From NCBI RefSeq assembly GCF_048128805.1, contig NC_136010.1, forward strand, positions 14,232,480-14,296,479: 64,000 nt of DNA, in the 5' to 3' direction. A program made the position numbers and the translations under genes. Shown piece by piece: positions 1 through 14,810 of this stretch (the first letter of the stretch is position 1; the number at the start of each line of letters is the position of its first letter). The notes under the pieces were generated by a model. It saw only the letters and a list, made by a program, of their open reading frames with translations, had not been told where the DNA came from and made no database searches. The stretch comes from Centroberyx gerrardi. Lineage: Eukaryota > Chordata > Actinopteri > Beryciformes > Berycidae.

Positions 1-638
1 GGCAAACGTGGAGATTTCTTGGAGAGCGGATGAGTGCTTGTGTTTTCGTTGGCTGTTTTAATCAGCGATGACTAATGTCTCATTTTCTACATCCTTCTCT
101 ATCTACTTTCCATTCAGACAGATGAACAATAACCATGTAATTGAACACAATTATGCCAATTATAACATAAACAAGATTAGCTGCGACTAATCCAATACTA
201 ACACTATGTGACGAGCCGAACATTATTGAGTATGTGTACTATTGGTTTAATGATTTAATGAGTTATCTCCTATGTGAAGCAGATTTCAATCAGCAGAATT
301 GCTGAGCTTGAATTCATGAAAGTGTGAGATATTTCAAATCTAGAGAACCTTAAAATCATAAAATCAACCTTAAAATAATGAAGTAAGCGTGGGCATCTTT
401 CATATTCTAAGTACTGGTAATGGTAATGACCACTGCTCCAGTCTGGCAAGAGAAAACACTAGAAGTTCAAAACAAGGGCAAAGAAAAATGGCCAAATCAC
501 ATGCTTTGTTAAATAGCAACCGATATTAAACACAGACTGTTAACCGTGACCTCCTGCAGTGTCCTTAGACCCCGGACAAGTCCTGAAGCACAACCTCCTA
601 ACCCTCCTACTGCCCCTCCGCCGAGTGTTGTTAGGTGT

Positions 639-643
<5 letters not shown>

Positions 644-682
<39 letters not shown>

Positions 683-791
683 GTTGTAATAATGGAAGGC
701 TAATTACCCACCTCCCATGTCCCTGGACAGCGCCACAATGTCTGGGTTAGGTCTGTGTGTGGGATGGGTTCATGGTGGTAATTAGCTTGAT

Positions 792-832
<41 letters not shown>

Positions 833-945
833 GACAAGATAAATGAAGGCTGGGTGGGTGTCTGTTGTTGGACAGTTGATTGGGCAGGTACTAAGGGAGT
901 GTCTGGGGTCTCCAGAGCATGTCCGCTCTGATAATTATGTGTGTC

Positions 946-982
<37 letters not shown>

Positions 983-987
983 GTGTA
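644..987. repeat. Cluster of GT/CA microsatellites
   Basis: Three dinucleotide tracts in 350 bp: GT at about 644-685, CA at 793-828 and GT at 949-987, two GT and one CA in alternating orientation. Confidence 0.95.
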
Positions 988-1807
988 TGAATGTGCGCTC
1001 CTCCACTAAGGAGGAGCTCTTAGCCCAAATTGCTGTCTCTTGTCTCATTGTCAGAGTGATTATGAAATATTGTTTAATTTACTGGGTGGTAGAGTCTTGT
1101 GTGATTTTGATGAATCGGGGCTTTTATTTCTTCATTCCCTTTATTGTCTAGCGGTTAGGCGTCGAGTGTTTGTGCGCCCGAGTGTGTTGAGTGCTCTGTT
1201 GGTACCCATGTGAATAGACCTACAACATATTACAAACCACACAGATACAAATGCGTGTATAATGTGTGGCGATATTAGATACATGGAGGCTCCTAAAGGA
1301 ACCATAGGAGATGCCTTGCTCAAGGGAGTAGTGGTTGGTCATCTCCTTTCTTATTGCAAACATAGTAGACCTAATGATGTGCTCTAAAATGAGTTAGACC
1401 ACCATCAAAACCTCAAATCCTATCTCTATCCTACACTGACCTGTGCGTGTGTTTGCGTGTGTGTGAATATGTCTGTTTGTGTGTGTGTGTGGAGAAGCCG
1501 TAGGACTCGCGAAACAGAGTTAGACAGGGCAAGAGAGTATTTAGAAAGTGAGCCAGAGAAAGAGTGTGCGTGTGTGTGAGAGAGGGAGAGAGAGAGGGAG
1601 GCCTAGCCCACTCTAATTGATTATACGGCTATCGACAGGGACCCAGAAAACAGGCACTCACTTTCCCCCTGATTGAATTAAACACCTTTTATGGGGCAAA
1701 TCGATGGGGCGGAGATGATAGGGGGGCGGATGAAGGGATAAAGGGAGAGGAGAGGCGAGTGTTATGATATGTAGAGGTGAGATCTGTCTTTAGGGTACCT
1801 CATTTCA

Positions 1808-1808
1808 C

Positions 1809-1844
<36 letters not shown>
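1808..1844. repeat. (CT)n microsatellite
   Basis: CT tract followed by C-rich sequence and a short CA/CG-containing run at 1850-1871. Confidence 0.95.
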
Positions 1845-3251
1845 CCCCCACACGCACACACGCACACACACAGAGCCTCCCACAGACAGGCGAGAGGTCC
1901 GATGCTATGTTGTAATTCAGGCAAATCAATGCTTTTAAAGCATTTAGCCATGCCTGGTGATGAAGTACAGTCAGAATAGGCCCGCCAAGCAATATATGTC
2001 CCAGGCCCACATCAATCATAATTACAGGGGCAGGCTGGGACAGTGCAGTGGGCGGACAGGGGGATGACTGGACTCCACTCCTCCATTCTCTCCTTTTATA
2101 GTTTGATCAAAGATGAATAGTAAAAAGAGGATTGCCTATCAGATAGCCACTGAAGGGGCTCACAAACACTGACAGGACAACAACTGCCCATCTACACTGT
2201 ACTTATGTTTGCTCAGGATTTTCGTTGGAGAAAAAAGGATTGGATTACATTCTTCATATTCAAGCCTTATCTTTTCTCCATCTCATGTGCAGTTATTTAA
2301 TTCAATCTGCTGAATCTGTAACCTTTTGGGGGAAAAGATCTTCTGATTTTGCATTTTTATTTAACACCTCACCCATCACCAGTATCAGCCATGACAGATG
2401 CAGGCAAAGTGACATCATCCCTGCAAAACTGGTATGATCAATAAAAACTGGGAGGCTTCAGATCAGTTTAGAACCCGGGTGTCCTCTAATTAGTGGACAC
2501 TGGCCCGTCCCACTCCACTAGTTAGGAACTGGACAGTATGACCTCATGTTGCCTCAAGGAGACCCCCGCCTGCGGCCAGTCCTAATCAGCTCCCCGGCCC
2601 AGCCGTGGGTCCGCTATGACCACATTTCGTCACCAGCAGCCCCCTACCACTGACCCCCACAGACCGCCACACTACCTCCGCAGCCTGGCTCGGCCAATCA
2701 ACAATGCTGCCAACACTGGCCAAACCAATTAAAGTGTCTAATGAGCGTCTTGTATAACACTAACACGCCCATTAAAGAGCGTTTAAAGAGAGTACAGGGG
2801 TATCGGGTGGAGGGCTGCGGGTTATGGTGTCATGGCTTATTAGTATTCAAGCAGCGTTTGGTTTCCATTAAGGCTGCGTTCACAAGCGCCTCAGGTGTCT
2901 TGATGGAACCGGCACTGGTGCCGCGATGATTCACGCATCCAGGACTTTATAAACAGCTTTCAAACCGATGAGAACAATCTCCCCTCATAAAGAGTGCTTT
3001 CGATTTCATTTGTGAATACGGAGATATGCAGAGAAATAAATAAATATGTGTATGCGAATGTGTTTGAGAAAACAGTGACTTGACAGTATTACACAGGCAC
3101 TCAGTTTAATACCCAGCCATAATATTGCTGGGGGAACGGGCCCAAGGCGCTACTCTCTTTTATTAGTCATTCACTGGGATTATGGACACATTGCTTCCAT
3201 TACCTAAGAGAGAGGAGCAGAAGCCCTGTCCCCCTGGGGATAGCCAAATAA

Positions 3252-3275
3252 CTCTCTCTCTCTCTCTCTCTTCCG

Positions 3276-3316
<41 letters not shown>

Positions 3317-3328
3317 ACACACACACAC
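3252..3328. repeat. (CT)n-(CA)n compound microsatellite
   Basis: Nearly pure CT with interruptions at 3271-3275 and 3304, passing into CA at about 3316-3328. Confidence 0.95.
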
Positions 3329-3997
3329 TCACTCACATTCACATACACACTCTGGCTTAAATAGATTTGAGCGTCAGTGCACAGACACATATACACAGAC
3401 ACACACACACACATGCACGCATCCACACTCCCTCATCATGATGAACACAGGCCTCTATGAACCCTTTTACCAGCAGGATAATGAAATCAATATTGCATGT
3501 AAATAAATGGCAACCAAAAGGGATCCATGATAAAGTGGCTGCAAGACATTAGATCACAGAGACTTACTGAATATCCTTTCTACCTGTGCATTTGTGTCTG
3601 CTGTCTCTCTCTGTCTCTTTCTCTTTCTCTCCACCTCTCTTCCATCTTTGAGTTGATCAACTATTAGAGCGATGTGCCCTATAGGGATGGGTGGAGGTCA
3701 CATACTGATACCCAGTGATCTGGTCAAATACATGCACTGTACATCCACACAGGCACAAACATTTTTGACAGTAGTGATACGATGAGGCTGATGGATGGCT
3801 GAAGAGTGGAAAAGGATGGACAGATGAATTTGATTTGTCCCAATATAGGTGAACTACAATGTGGCGGGGGGCTACATCAGTGCATTACTATTACAGCCGT
3901 GAATGCATGTATCAAAGTAAATCAATTACCAATCGATAAGATTCTTCAATTTGCATAAATCAGACTGTTCTGAGAAGTAAAGCTCGCTCCTCCTTGG

Positions 3998-4000
<3 letters not shown>

Positions 4001-4032
<32 letters not shown>
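4001..4032. repeat. (CT)16 microsatellite
   Basis: Uninterrupted CT dinucleotides. Confidence 0.95.
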
Positions 4033-4034
<2 letters not shown>

Positions 4035-6857
4035 CTCTTTCTGGTTGACACAGACCAAGTGTGCTCTTCACCTTCATCTTTCCTGTCTCAGCCTGTCATC
4101 CCCCCTCTCTGCACAAGCTCCCGACTTTGATGTGACATTGCTTACAATAGAATGTAATGTGCTCTGGGGACAGAGATCTGCATCAGTCTATCATGTTATT
4201 CTACACATATTGCACAAATTCAGATGAACATGCTTCTGCTGACCTACCATGGCAAGATGCATAATTCAGTTTTGTATGACTACGCTATGGCTAAAATATG
4301 GCTTATCCAGAGTAATTTAAAATGTAAGCAACAGTAGAATAGACTTAAAATACAAGATCATGAAAATTAAAAGAAACGAACTGTCTGGGCCTTAATGCCT
4401 TTACAATATTCCCATGACTGTAGAATGATCACATAAGAGAGAAGTGCTAGGAAAATAAGTAAGAAAAACAAAATAAGAGCACAGAGAGAGAGAACAGAGT
4501 ATTTGAGAAACCAGCGCGAATTCGCAATAGCTGCGACCACGTACTAATTTTTGTGGACCAACCAACCGACCGACCGACCGACAGAGCGAGCTATAGAGCT
4601 GCTGGTCGCAGCTAAAAATGTGTGAGTGAGTGAGTTGAGAAAAGGGGATAAGGTTTTGTGGGGAGAATATGACATGAGGCTCTTCTTGAAAAGCCACACA
4701 ACAGACTAAGTGCAATAAAGTCTCTTCATTGTAGCATCACTGGTACTATGCCAGTCCATTAAGACCAATAACTGCTCTGCAATTCTGGACCTGGATCATT
4801 TTATCAGTCAACAGTTCACAGAATCATAATCTTCCCTCCTTCACATGCTTGTGAGGCAGCTGACAAACAGACGTTATATACTACCAACTAAGCAAAATCC
4901 CTGCAGGTGGAAAGCAAATGTTTCGTTTTCTTCAAATGGCCCTATGAAATCATGAGCTGAAATTCATGTTCATATGCTTGTCATTTAAAGGATTCAAGAT
5001 GCATGAGCAGGGAAACACGAGCAGCGGAAAGTAGCCGCCTGTTGACATCAATTCAGAGAATTAATGTGTCCCAACAAATCTTGTTGTTTTATTTCCGCCA
5101 TCATGCAGGGACTCCATTATGCGCTTTTAGTCATTAGGGCTGATACTTAATGATTGACACCCAGTTAAAGTGCACCTTCAGTGCATCGCTTATCACGACC
5201 TGTACACGCGCACCCACACATGCACGTACATGCATGTATGCACACACACACTAGCACACACACATATTAATATTTACTCACTTAAACACACAAACACACA
5301 CAGCCAAGCACCCACTCTCCTAAACCCCAACGTGGGCATAAATTTCTCCAGCTGTGACTTCAAAGACAAATAGCCAATAAAAGTGCCAGGGGTGTTCACA
5401 CACACGTTTCTGGCACAATCAAATCAATTTCCTCTAAGTAGCCATAAACATGTTCTCTTTTAAAAGGTGTGAGAGGGGTCCCATTATCCCAGAGCCCCTG
5501 GCCTTCTCCTCCACCCCAGAGGCCTCTCTGTGGGGGTCAGCATCAAGGCCTAATCTGTCTCAGCCTGCTATATCCATCTCTGGCTCTCAGACACAGAGAG
5601 ATCAGGACCGCAGCCATGTCCAAGCCTTCTGATCACAGGCCTACGTCCATTAATCAGTAGCAGGCAGCCCAGTGACAAAGAGATGGCCTGGTGGGGGGTT
5701 AGGGTCCAGAGAGTTGCCCCTCTCCTGCTCCAGGGCCCAGGCTGCCCTCCAGGCCTGCAGAGGTCTGCATGGGGGACCAGACAAAGGGCTGCGCTGTGGC
5801 GGTGGCTGTTATTAATCGGCAATGGGAGTGATCGAATTCGTATTTAACAGATTCGACAGAATGCTAAACTCCCTGTATCTGTTATCCCGTACTTCTGTAA
5901 GTCATCCTTCTTGAACTACCTCTGTGTTCGCTCCATTGTAATGCAGTTACTGTAGTGACTTCAAGGGGGGTGCTAACACTACAATTACCCTGGATGTCCT
6001 TCCCATGGTGAATGATTGTAATTGTAATTGACTATAACCACTTTTTGCATATAAACCCCATGTAAAGCACTCCACCCCCACCTTCGCAACCCCTCCCCGC
6101 TCTCTCCCTTTCCTCCTTCTTCACTGTCTGCTAAACCTTGGGCCCCCGGCTTACACTCATGGGAGTTGACACTCAGCTCCTACAAATCCAGTTAATATTC
6201 AATGGCTCATTAAAGATTGATTGGGAGCTGTAAAAGGGAAAATCACACACATATAAGAACACCAAATCCTGCCTTTAGCTTGTAATTGTACTTTATGGAG
6301 GAGCTTTGGCCCTGCTGCTCCCCTGGTCCTAGTTAGTGAAGGTAAGGCATGTGTAGACCTGCATGGTGGGGACTAAGGCCTGGCCCAGGTTGACCCGGAC
6401 CTACCCAAGCTATAAACACCAGACCGGGGCAATCAGGCACAGGATCGCCCCCCTGAGAGAGCAGTTCATTTCTACTGCTGAAATATTCAGGAGTCTGAGC
6501 ATGCCCTAAGAGACTAGAGGTAGCAAATCTTAGACATAGTCCTATATATATGCTGGTAGAGGTAATCCCTCCACATCCCAGTCCAGGTGAGCCCAGGTTT
6601 TGTTGACGATGAAACAAACTAGAGCCAGCATTACTGCAAGCATATGTCTTGGCATTATTGAAAAGATTCCCAGGTCCGGTCCTCATTGGGTTTATCTGAA
6701 TTATTCTAATTTTTTACCAGTTTATTCTTTTTTCAGGTTTATCATGTGCCAATCAAGTTTTATAAGGCTGTTATAGGGATCCATGTAAAATGGACTCTGT
6801 CTCTTTGTGAGTTTGTCTTGGTCTCTGTGTGTTTTTCTTTTTCTGTCTGTCTCTCTT

Positions 6858-6860
<3 letters not shown>

Positions 6861-6893
<33 letters not shown>

Positions 6894-6899
6894 TCTCTG
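6861..6899. repeat. (CT)n microsatellite
   Basis: CT dinucleotides with one CC interruption near 6890. Confidence 0.95.
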
Positions 6900-7102
6900 T
6901 ATCTGACCCCTGTCACCCTTCCAGTTTCCCAGGAGCCCCTGGCCTAGGCGACGCCACAAACACAATTTCCGTAATGTCATTTGCAGCATGGATGAAGGAG
7001 AGAAAGTCCCGGCTGTCAAAACCACCTCAACACCGCGCTGGGAAACACAACCCGACACATGACAGATTCTTAGGTTTGTACAAATGGACAGCTCCCCCAA
7101 CT

Positions 7103-7120
7103 CCCCCCCCCCCCCCCCCC
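7103..7120. repeat. Poly-C run of 18
   Basis: Uninterrupted C homopolymer within a C-rich, proline-codon-like block (7090-7220) that looks like low-complexity DNA rather than a gene. Confidence 0.95.
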
Positions 7121-9235
7121 TCCAAACCCCTCAACCCCAGCCCCCAACTCCCTCACCACCTCCCTCCACCACCCGTACCCCCCCGCCACCTTATTCCTCT
7201 TTCCCCTGCTCTTTCCAAGCCATCCACTCCACTCTCAGTCCCCCACTCAAACTCTCTCAAAATATCTCACACACACCCTTTGCCCTAAGAGTGTCGCTCC
7301 CTCACTCTCCCCGTGTCAAATGGGCAGAAATTACTGCATTATTAAGTGTGTGTGGAGGGCCAAGTCATCTCATCAAGTCTAATCAAGTCATGCTGTCATG
7401 TGACTCCCACTCTTATGGACGTGATGCATAAATACGGAATCCTGAAGGACTGACTGAGAAATAGGCTGACCTCTCCCTTACTTCTTTTACATTATTCTTC
7501 AAGATATTCTGTTAAACAACTATCATCAATTATTATTATGTGCAGTGTTACTTATTATGTAAAGTTATATATTGTGTAAAGCTGCACATAAACAGAGCCG
7601 ATTTATCCTAGAGTTATGTCTTCTATATTTGCCATCATCCTTTACGGTGTCTCCTCTTACTTCAGTATATGCCTCTACCTCTGCCTGTTTGCTGGCATCG
7701 TAAAGAAAGAAAGGCAGGACCCTCTCAATCATTGGGCCAATCAATGGAGATGATTGGACCAGTGAACAGGAACACATTGGGTTAACACCTTCAACCTGCG
7801 CTGCACCTGATGTGACCCACAGCCACCCGGAGTGTGCTCACATCCCATTTGTCACTGCAGTTTTCCTGGAACCGGGGGATAAGATTGAGTGGGCCACCAT
7901 GGAAATATGATTTTCAGTACGCATTGTTAACTCGCCGGGGAAAGGCTTTTGCCAAATTCCATCAAAGTGTGCAACTGTGTATTAAATGACTATCAAAAGG
8001 CCAGCCATCATTTTTCATGCCGTAACCACGGTGCGCCCCGGGGCCAAACCCCTCTACAATCACAAAGAAGGCCATTGTTATTGATCCACTGTGAAAATGT
8101 GTTGACACTGGTTATTGATAGTGGCTTAGACAAATAGAGGCAAGACAGTCTGGAGTTTTGAATATGAAGTCGTGGTTAGTATATCAGGGGGCTGCATGGC
8201 GCGTGCGAGGGGCTAGGTTAATATAGACGCTCGCTCTGTGTACAGATGGACAGGAGGCCCGAGAGTCATTTTCTTCCCACGCTACGACCAAAAGTTTGCC
8301 GCTTTGCCGCAGTGATCCATATGGGAGCAGGTGGGCGCGGGGCTGCGAGTGGGCGAGAGGGGGTCCCAGTGGGCGGCGGGTCATGGATCTGGGGTTGACG
8401 AAACATCAGAGCGTCCCACAGTAGAGAATGGTCGCTGAATGCGGTCTTCAGTGTGTAGGAAGGGAGCTGGTTAAAGTTTAACCAGCCCCATCCTGTTCTC
8501 CGCACCCTCCATCAGCCAGCCAGAGCCAGGCCCGGCCCCGCGGCCCCCACCCCCACTGACCCCCACCCTGTTAGGGACAGAAGTGATGGATCGCCCCTGT
8601 CATTGTGCCCAGTGAGGGGACCACGGCTAAGAGGGACCTGGGCTCCTTGTTAATCTGACCCTCTGAGCCAGAGTGGACAACGCAACACATTATGACAACC
8701 CCCCTCCCAAAAACAAAAAGAGAACACATGGCATGTAACTAAACTCACCCGCCTACATATAAGACCGAGCACTCTCCTCTTTTCCTATTTATTCAGTCTG
8801 TTTTCACCCCCAACCCCTATAAACCATGATAGGAATGCCTTAGAAGCTGCGTCTGTTTGGCGGGGAGTATAAAAAGAACTGAGAAAGTTGGGGAGAAAGA
8901 GAAAAATGAGAGGTGGAGGAGAGAGACGGCAAGCAGCTGCGGAGAGCGACAGGACGCGCTGCAGATGAGTAATGGTGCCGGACGAACTCATGATATTGAC
9001 GAGTGATCAGTCATATACTGATGCTGTCTCTGCTCCACACCAAGCGTTCACTTGCAGGTCTTGTAATATTACTGCTGTTTTTCTCTCTTGATTATGAGAA
9101 AGAGACACATCAGCCGGATAGGATGCGCACAAATGATTTCATATAGAGATGAATATTTGTCAAGTTATGAAGTGGCTTAGAATAAAGATAAAACAATTCA
9201 ACTTCACACTATAGAGTACCATAGTTTCTATACAC

Positions 9236-9275
9236 ATTAAACTTAATTTTCATTTTAATGAAAATTAAGTTTAAT
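9236..9275. repeat. Perfect 19-bp-arm palindrome
   Basis: Arms 9236-9254 and 9257-9275 are exact reverse complements around a TT spacer; the left arm starts ATTAAACTTAATTTTCATT. AT-rich and able to extrude as a hairpin. Confidence 0.95.
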
Positions 9276-11760
9276 TAATTTATCCCTTTTTTTGTCTTGA
9301 TAACAAATAAATAAAATTTACCAATTCACAGGATCAGTGGAGAAGAGATCCTGTGTATTAGTAAGTATTGTTTATTTGAATTTGTCTTCTGACATCTTTA
9401 ACAAATGAATAAAACAACAACAAAAACAACAACTCTCCATATAAACCTAACACAGAATATATTTCCAAGTAACTAAAAGATGTTCTTACTAATCCAGCGA
9501 CATTTATAACATTTTTTAACATTTCTCTAAATATTAAAGAAAAGTAAATGAAAAACAGAGCATGACTTTAACAGCTGAAGAATTAAATGAGTTAAAGAGT
9601 TAAAGACCATTCACAGATTATGACAAAAGAAAAAAAAATCATGCTAATTTGTAATGGCCCTCCCCTTGATTATTATATGTTTCCCTTGGGGTGTGTTGGC
9701 AAAGTTAATTTTACTGGTTGGTTAAGGGAACAGGATGTCAAGCCCTCACAAGGAAATGTAATGATGCGAAGGACATGGGTCAAATTTACCATTTGCAGGA
9801 AAAAAAAAAAAAATGAATCTGTTCCTCTTCCCTCTGTGACAGTGGGGGTCAGCTGCAACCATCTGGGTGTAGAGTGGAGACATGGGGCGTCAGTGGGTGA
9901 CAGAGAAGGGGCCCCGTACTGCCTGGGTCCAGGTCCGTGTGTGTGTGTGTATGTGTGTGTGTGCGTGGGTGGAGGGGTTGACACACACACGCGCTGCACC
10001 TCTCTCAGCTGACTCTGAGAATATGTTTGCGTGGGACAAGTCCACCAAGACCCATCCATCAAGCGGGCCCAAATACGCCCTGCGCCACTGTTGACACGGG
10101 GTTAACAACTTGACACTGACAGAGGTGGGCGCGGCCCGCGGCAGACAGAGAGAGAGATGGATTGGACTGTGATCGACATTCAATTTGAATTATTGCAAAT
10201 ATTTCCATTTAGCTGGAAATTGAGTACATGATCAAGTGTGCGTGGTACAATTGAGAGTGACTTTCCTCGTGTATTGTACGAGGAAACCATTCACACACAA
10301 ACTGTATCCATTTCCAGCGAGTATTCGGTGTTTAATGGGGCAGAACTGAAAACAAACATTGGTGTATCTTCTCATGACCTTGTCCTTAGTTCACAGAGTA
10401 TCACTCTGAGACTAAATAGACACACTGGTCCACTAGGCAGCCCAGAGATGAGTTCGGTTGAAGACATTAAACTTCCTTCCTCTCTGCAATCACCATGCAT
10501 TATCACACATTAAACATACGCTAATGTACAATTGATCAATTCTGTGGTATGGCAACAACCAGAAAGTGATTAAAACTTTTAGGGTGCATTGATTTAAAAA
10601 CTACTTTGCGGGCTGTGCGCACACAACACAAACTGCACATAAAGTTGTAAACCAGGGCCAGTGCACAGGTCAGGATGTCAGGAAAGTTCCCAGCCAATGG
10701 GAGTAGAGAAGGTAAGTAGATCTGTGAGTGGCTGTGGCAGAGATGCAGGTGGAGGAAAGCGCTTGGGAAATGTAGCGTAATCTCAGCCTCAGCCACGTTA
10801 TCGGCTGGGCTTTTTAACACAGGGGCCAATTTAATTGCACTTAAAGCAGAATGGCAGAACATCAATCTTGATGAGTGGATCTGCATCACAGTTCTCCCAG
10901 GCCAATCTATCACCATCCACGCCTCTGGGTAGCCCCCCCCCCCCCCAACACTAACACACTCATACATGCCCACATCCCATCTGCACTTTCCCATCATGTG
11001 CTTTTTTCAAAATCACACATTTTCATATGCATTGTTTAAATGTTATGTCCGGGCACATTTGGAAAAGCAGTAATATTATATAAGCACCAACAGTGTTTCC
11101 ACATTGGACCACGGCTACGCCTCTTTAATGTGCTCTGTGTGTCGAAACTCTGCCGGTGATGTCACCATGCAGAGATAGAGCTGTTTTCACACGTGGCCTT
11201 GTAATGCCACAGCGCCGTGTGAAAGCCTGTCCAGAAATGTCTCTGCTTCTAAATGGAAATGTTTACCCCTCTTTGGGAATCAACAGACTGCGCAGTGTCT
11301 CTTCAGTCTAACATGCAGTTTACTGGGTAGACTGAGTGATTCACTGCTTCAATGCATAATGTGTCTCCTAGTATTTTCTCTCAAGTTATCTCATTCAGAT
11401 TTCAGGTGACTTCATAATTTTTGGGCGACAGAGCACACGCACACTTTTAGAATTCAAATCGTTTATCCGGAATCTGTCATTAAACGATGTCAATAAAAGC
11501 CTTCACATTTTCACATTTATAAGTGAAGTAAATGTATGGGGAAGTACACTTTAGGCATTAGGGCTTAAGCCGATAGTCCTGTGGTTAGAGAACGGTAACT
11601 ACCTCCTGTGCCATAAGCGTCTTGAACTCTTAGTGGCTATGGAACACTTAAATACGGAGAGTACTGGCTTCATCAAGGCCATAAAGTATAAAGAGGACTT
11701 ATCTAGCGTTGAAAGCTAGGGACAGAGCCTATAGAGGAGTAATGATCCCTTAATGCGGTG

Positions 11761-11806
11761 GCCTCTCTCTCTCTCTCTCTCAACCTCTCTCTCTCTCTCT
11801 CTCTCA
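11761..11806. repeat. (CT)n microsatellite, interrupted
   Basis: Two CT tracts split by CAAC at 11781-11784. Confidence 0.95.
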
Positions 11807-13660
11807 CTCTTTCTGTCTGTCTCCCCCCTCCTCCTCCCTCCTGACTGCTACATTAGCAGGGATAATAAATGAGACTCTGGCATCACAAGCATAAACTTTT
11901 CATGACCCACCTAACCAGCCTTATCAAATGTGGATGTGATTACCCCGCCAGGTGACAGATGGAGAGACGGATAGACAGAAGTGAAGGAAGGGGGGAAAAT
12001 GCGGATGCATATCTGGGCAGCGACTTGATGGACACCTGCTGGACCTAAACAGAGCTAGGGGACTAGACATGGAAATTATTTAACATTATGTACTTGGAGG
12101 AGTGATGAGTAGATGGAAAAGTGGGAAGAGGAAGTGTGAAAATAAAGGATGAGGAATGAAAAATGAGAGGAGAATGAGGGAGGTGAGGAGTGGGAGGATG
12201 GGAGTGTCTTGAGTGCTGCTCCGGTAAGCTGTGCTGAATGGGCTGGTAAGATGGAGTGGACAGGCTGTATGGGCCTAGTTGAAAGGCTCCTTTCTCCTCT
12301 ACATGATAACTTTGATCCCCCCTGTTTCCACACACCAGTCAGCAATATTGTTAAGCAGCAGTGGGTTAATACTTTAACCAAGTCCTGGTATGTAGACGAG
12401 GGGAGGAGGTGCCCCCAGCCCCCGTCTCTGTTCCTCTTTATACTGTGAGTTTGTCCTGATGTTTGTGTTATTTGTTCCAATTTTTAGTTACTGTATGCCA
12501 TAATCATACACTCTAAATCATTCCACTTTCATCATATACTCTATTAGAAGGGATGTAAGCATTTTGCACACTATTTGGCTGCCACTTTAATACCATCTCA
12601 AAGTTTGGGTAGTGAAGAATAATTTTGCCCTATAGCTTGAACAAAAAAATATCTGAGACCGGCTAGCGGGCTTATAATATTTCTATACATTACCATAACA
12701 TTAACACAATATTATAATGTTAAATATAATCGCCTGGAACGTTGTTTGCTTTTCATCCAGGTTGTTCTTGTTCCTCGCCGAGTTCATTTCTACTTCTATA
12801 CCTCACTGCTAAAAGGCATCACTTGCACTGTACTGCAGTAAAGGCATTTTTCTACTGCAAAAACTCATGGTAACTACTGTGCCACATTAGCTGTATGACT
12901 GATAGTGTAGATGCGTGCTAAACATGTGTGACATGTAGCTTTTGTTCTGCCTCATTAACGAATGGGCCGAGTATGAAGAGATCAGATTAAAGGTAATTAA
13001 AATGACAAAAACACACCATCATTCCTAATGCTGCGATAATGACGGCCTAAATGTAGCTGAATGCCAGCCCGCTCCACCTCCTTCTCTCCCCGTTCCTCCC
13101 TCCGCTCATCCCTCTCTCCTGCTCAGCTGTGGCTACAGAATCATTAACCTGGCTGTGTGAGAAGGATGTGCTGACAGAACACTCTGCCATTGTGCGTCCT
13201 GTCATCTTCAGGAAATCAGGGCTTCCCGCTGCTGTCGAAGTAAAGCGCCACTAGGTGATGAGCGATCCCAACCTGTCTCTTCATTCCTCTTTTTAGTTTC
13301 TTCTTCTTTTCCCCTGTTTATCTTATTCTCTCTACCTCTGCCTAAGCCCCTCTTCAACAACTACATACAAAAAGAATCGTTTTTTGGTAAAATGCATGAA
13401 TGCAAAAAGCATGATACAGCAGAGCAACTGAGACACATTTCAGTGCATAAAATAATTATGGAAAATAATTTCGCCCTTTCACTCTATCTGTTCGTCATGA
13501 GAAAATTCGTCAAATCTCAGTTGTGAAGCAATTTGTTTGTGCAGGACAGCCACCACCCACACACACACTAATTAAGACACTAGGGTAAAAGACATCATAG
13601 GGACAGACATGCACTGCAGTTATATGCAGATATACGTATGTACAAAGTACATGTAGGCAT

Positions 13661-13669
13661 GTGTGTGTG

Positions 13670-13703
<34 letters not shown>
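13661..13703. repeat. (GT)n microsatellite
   Basis: GT tract with one phase slip at 13670-13671. Confidence 0.95.
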
Positions 13704-13705
<2 letters not shown>

Positions 13706-14757
13706 TCGTGTAAGTGATGGAGTGGGTATGCTCTGTCATGAGCAGCACAGAGTTGACGCTTCCTTTACATGGCAGCTGCAAGGCTCCAGTGATGTATCAG
13801 AGTCGGCAGAAGCATTGATCAGAACCGGGGTTAATCATTGCTCCGGGAACCCAGAGGAGAGAGGCTGCCTGGGGAGAAGTAAGCTAGGCGAGTGGGCGGC
13901 TTCACGGCAGGAGGCCTGGAGCTCCACCGTCAAGGAATGCTGGCAGGAAGACCTTAACCACTTGTCTGTTTGCCTCTCTGTCTAACTATCAGCTGTGCGC
14001 AATAACGAAAGGTTCTGCACGGGTTTATATGTGTGTACACGTGTGTGTGAGTGCGTGTGTGGGGTGGGGGTTGATGGGACCAGCAATGTAATCCCCTCAA
14101 ATGGACGGACTTCCGAAATGTGTGCAATGTGAAGCCGGATCTGTGCTGTGTCTACTCAGCAGTACCCATTCACTCCCCTGAGCTAGGGAGTTAATAATTC
14201 AAAAGAGAGCAGGGGAAAGAGGCCATATGCCTGAGTGACAACACACAGAGAGAGAGAGAGAGAGACAGAGACCAGTAAAAGTAAGAAAAAGTGACTGTGA
14301 GTTATGGAGGGGTAGGGAGGAAAACGATGGAGAGATACAAACAGCAAACATCCCAGAAGACAGCTGTTTCACCGAACAAAACACGATTATCACGCAAAGC
14401 TGTGTATCAATCCTCGCATAGACTGACCGATGGTTCCGCTGTATATTTCCCGAAAAGAGGATCGCTCTCACAGACCACTTTGACTCTTCACCCACTTCCA
14501 CTAGCGGTGGCCTTTCCCTCCGTTCAGCTTTTCCCCTCTTCTCCTCCCCTCCTCGCCTCGCTCCATCCTCTTCTCCTCTCACTACCCGTCCCTCTGGGAT
14601 GGCTCTTCCCTGTGACCTGCCGTCACCGCCATCACTGCTGCCAACATCAAAGTCCAGGATGCTCTCTCCAAGACATGCACGTGAGAATATGAAGGAAGCA
14701 CGCACAAACGTACAAACAAGTGGCTGTACACATAAACACACACGCCTGTATACACAT

Positions 14758-14761
<4 letters not shown>

Positions 14762-14805
<44 letters not shown>

Positions 14806-14810
14806 ACACA
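14762..14810. repeat. (CA)n microsatellite
   Basis: CA tract with a single GACA interruption at 14801. It generates several spurious reading frames around it. Confidence 0.95.

Noticed and set aside
7084..7288. Proline-rich coding exon
   Set aside because: Composition comes from C-rich low-complexity DNA including an 18-base poly-C; both overlapping frames look equally proline-rich.
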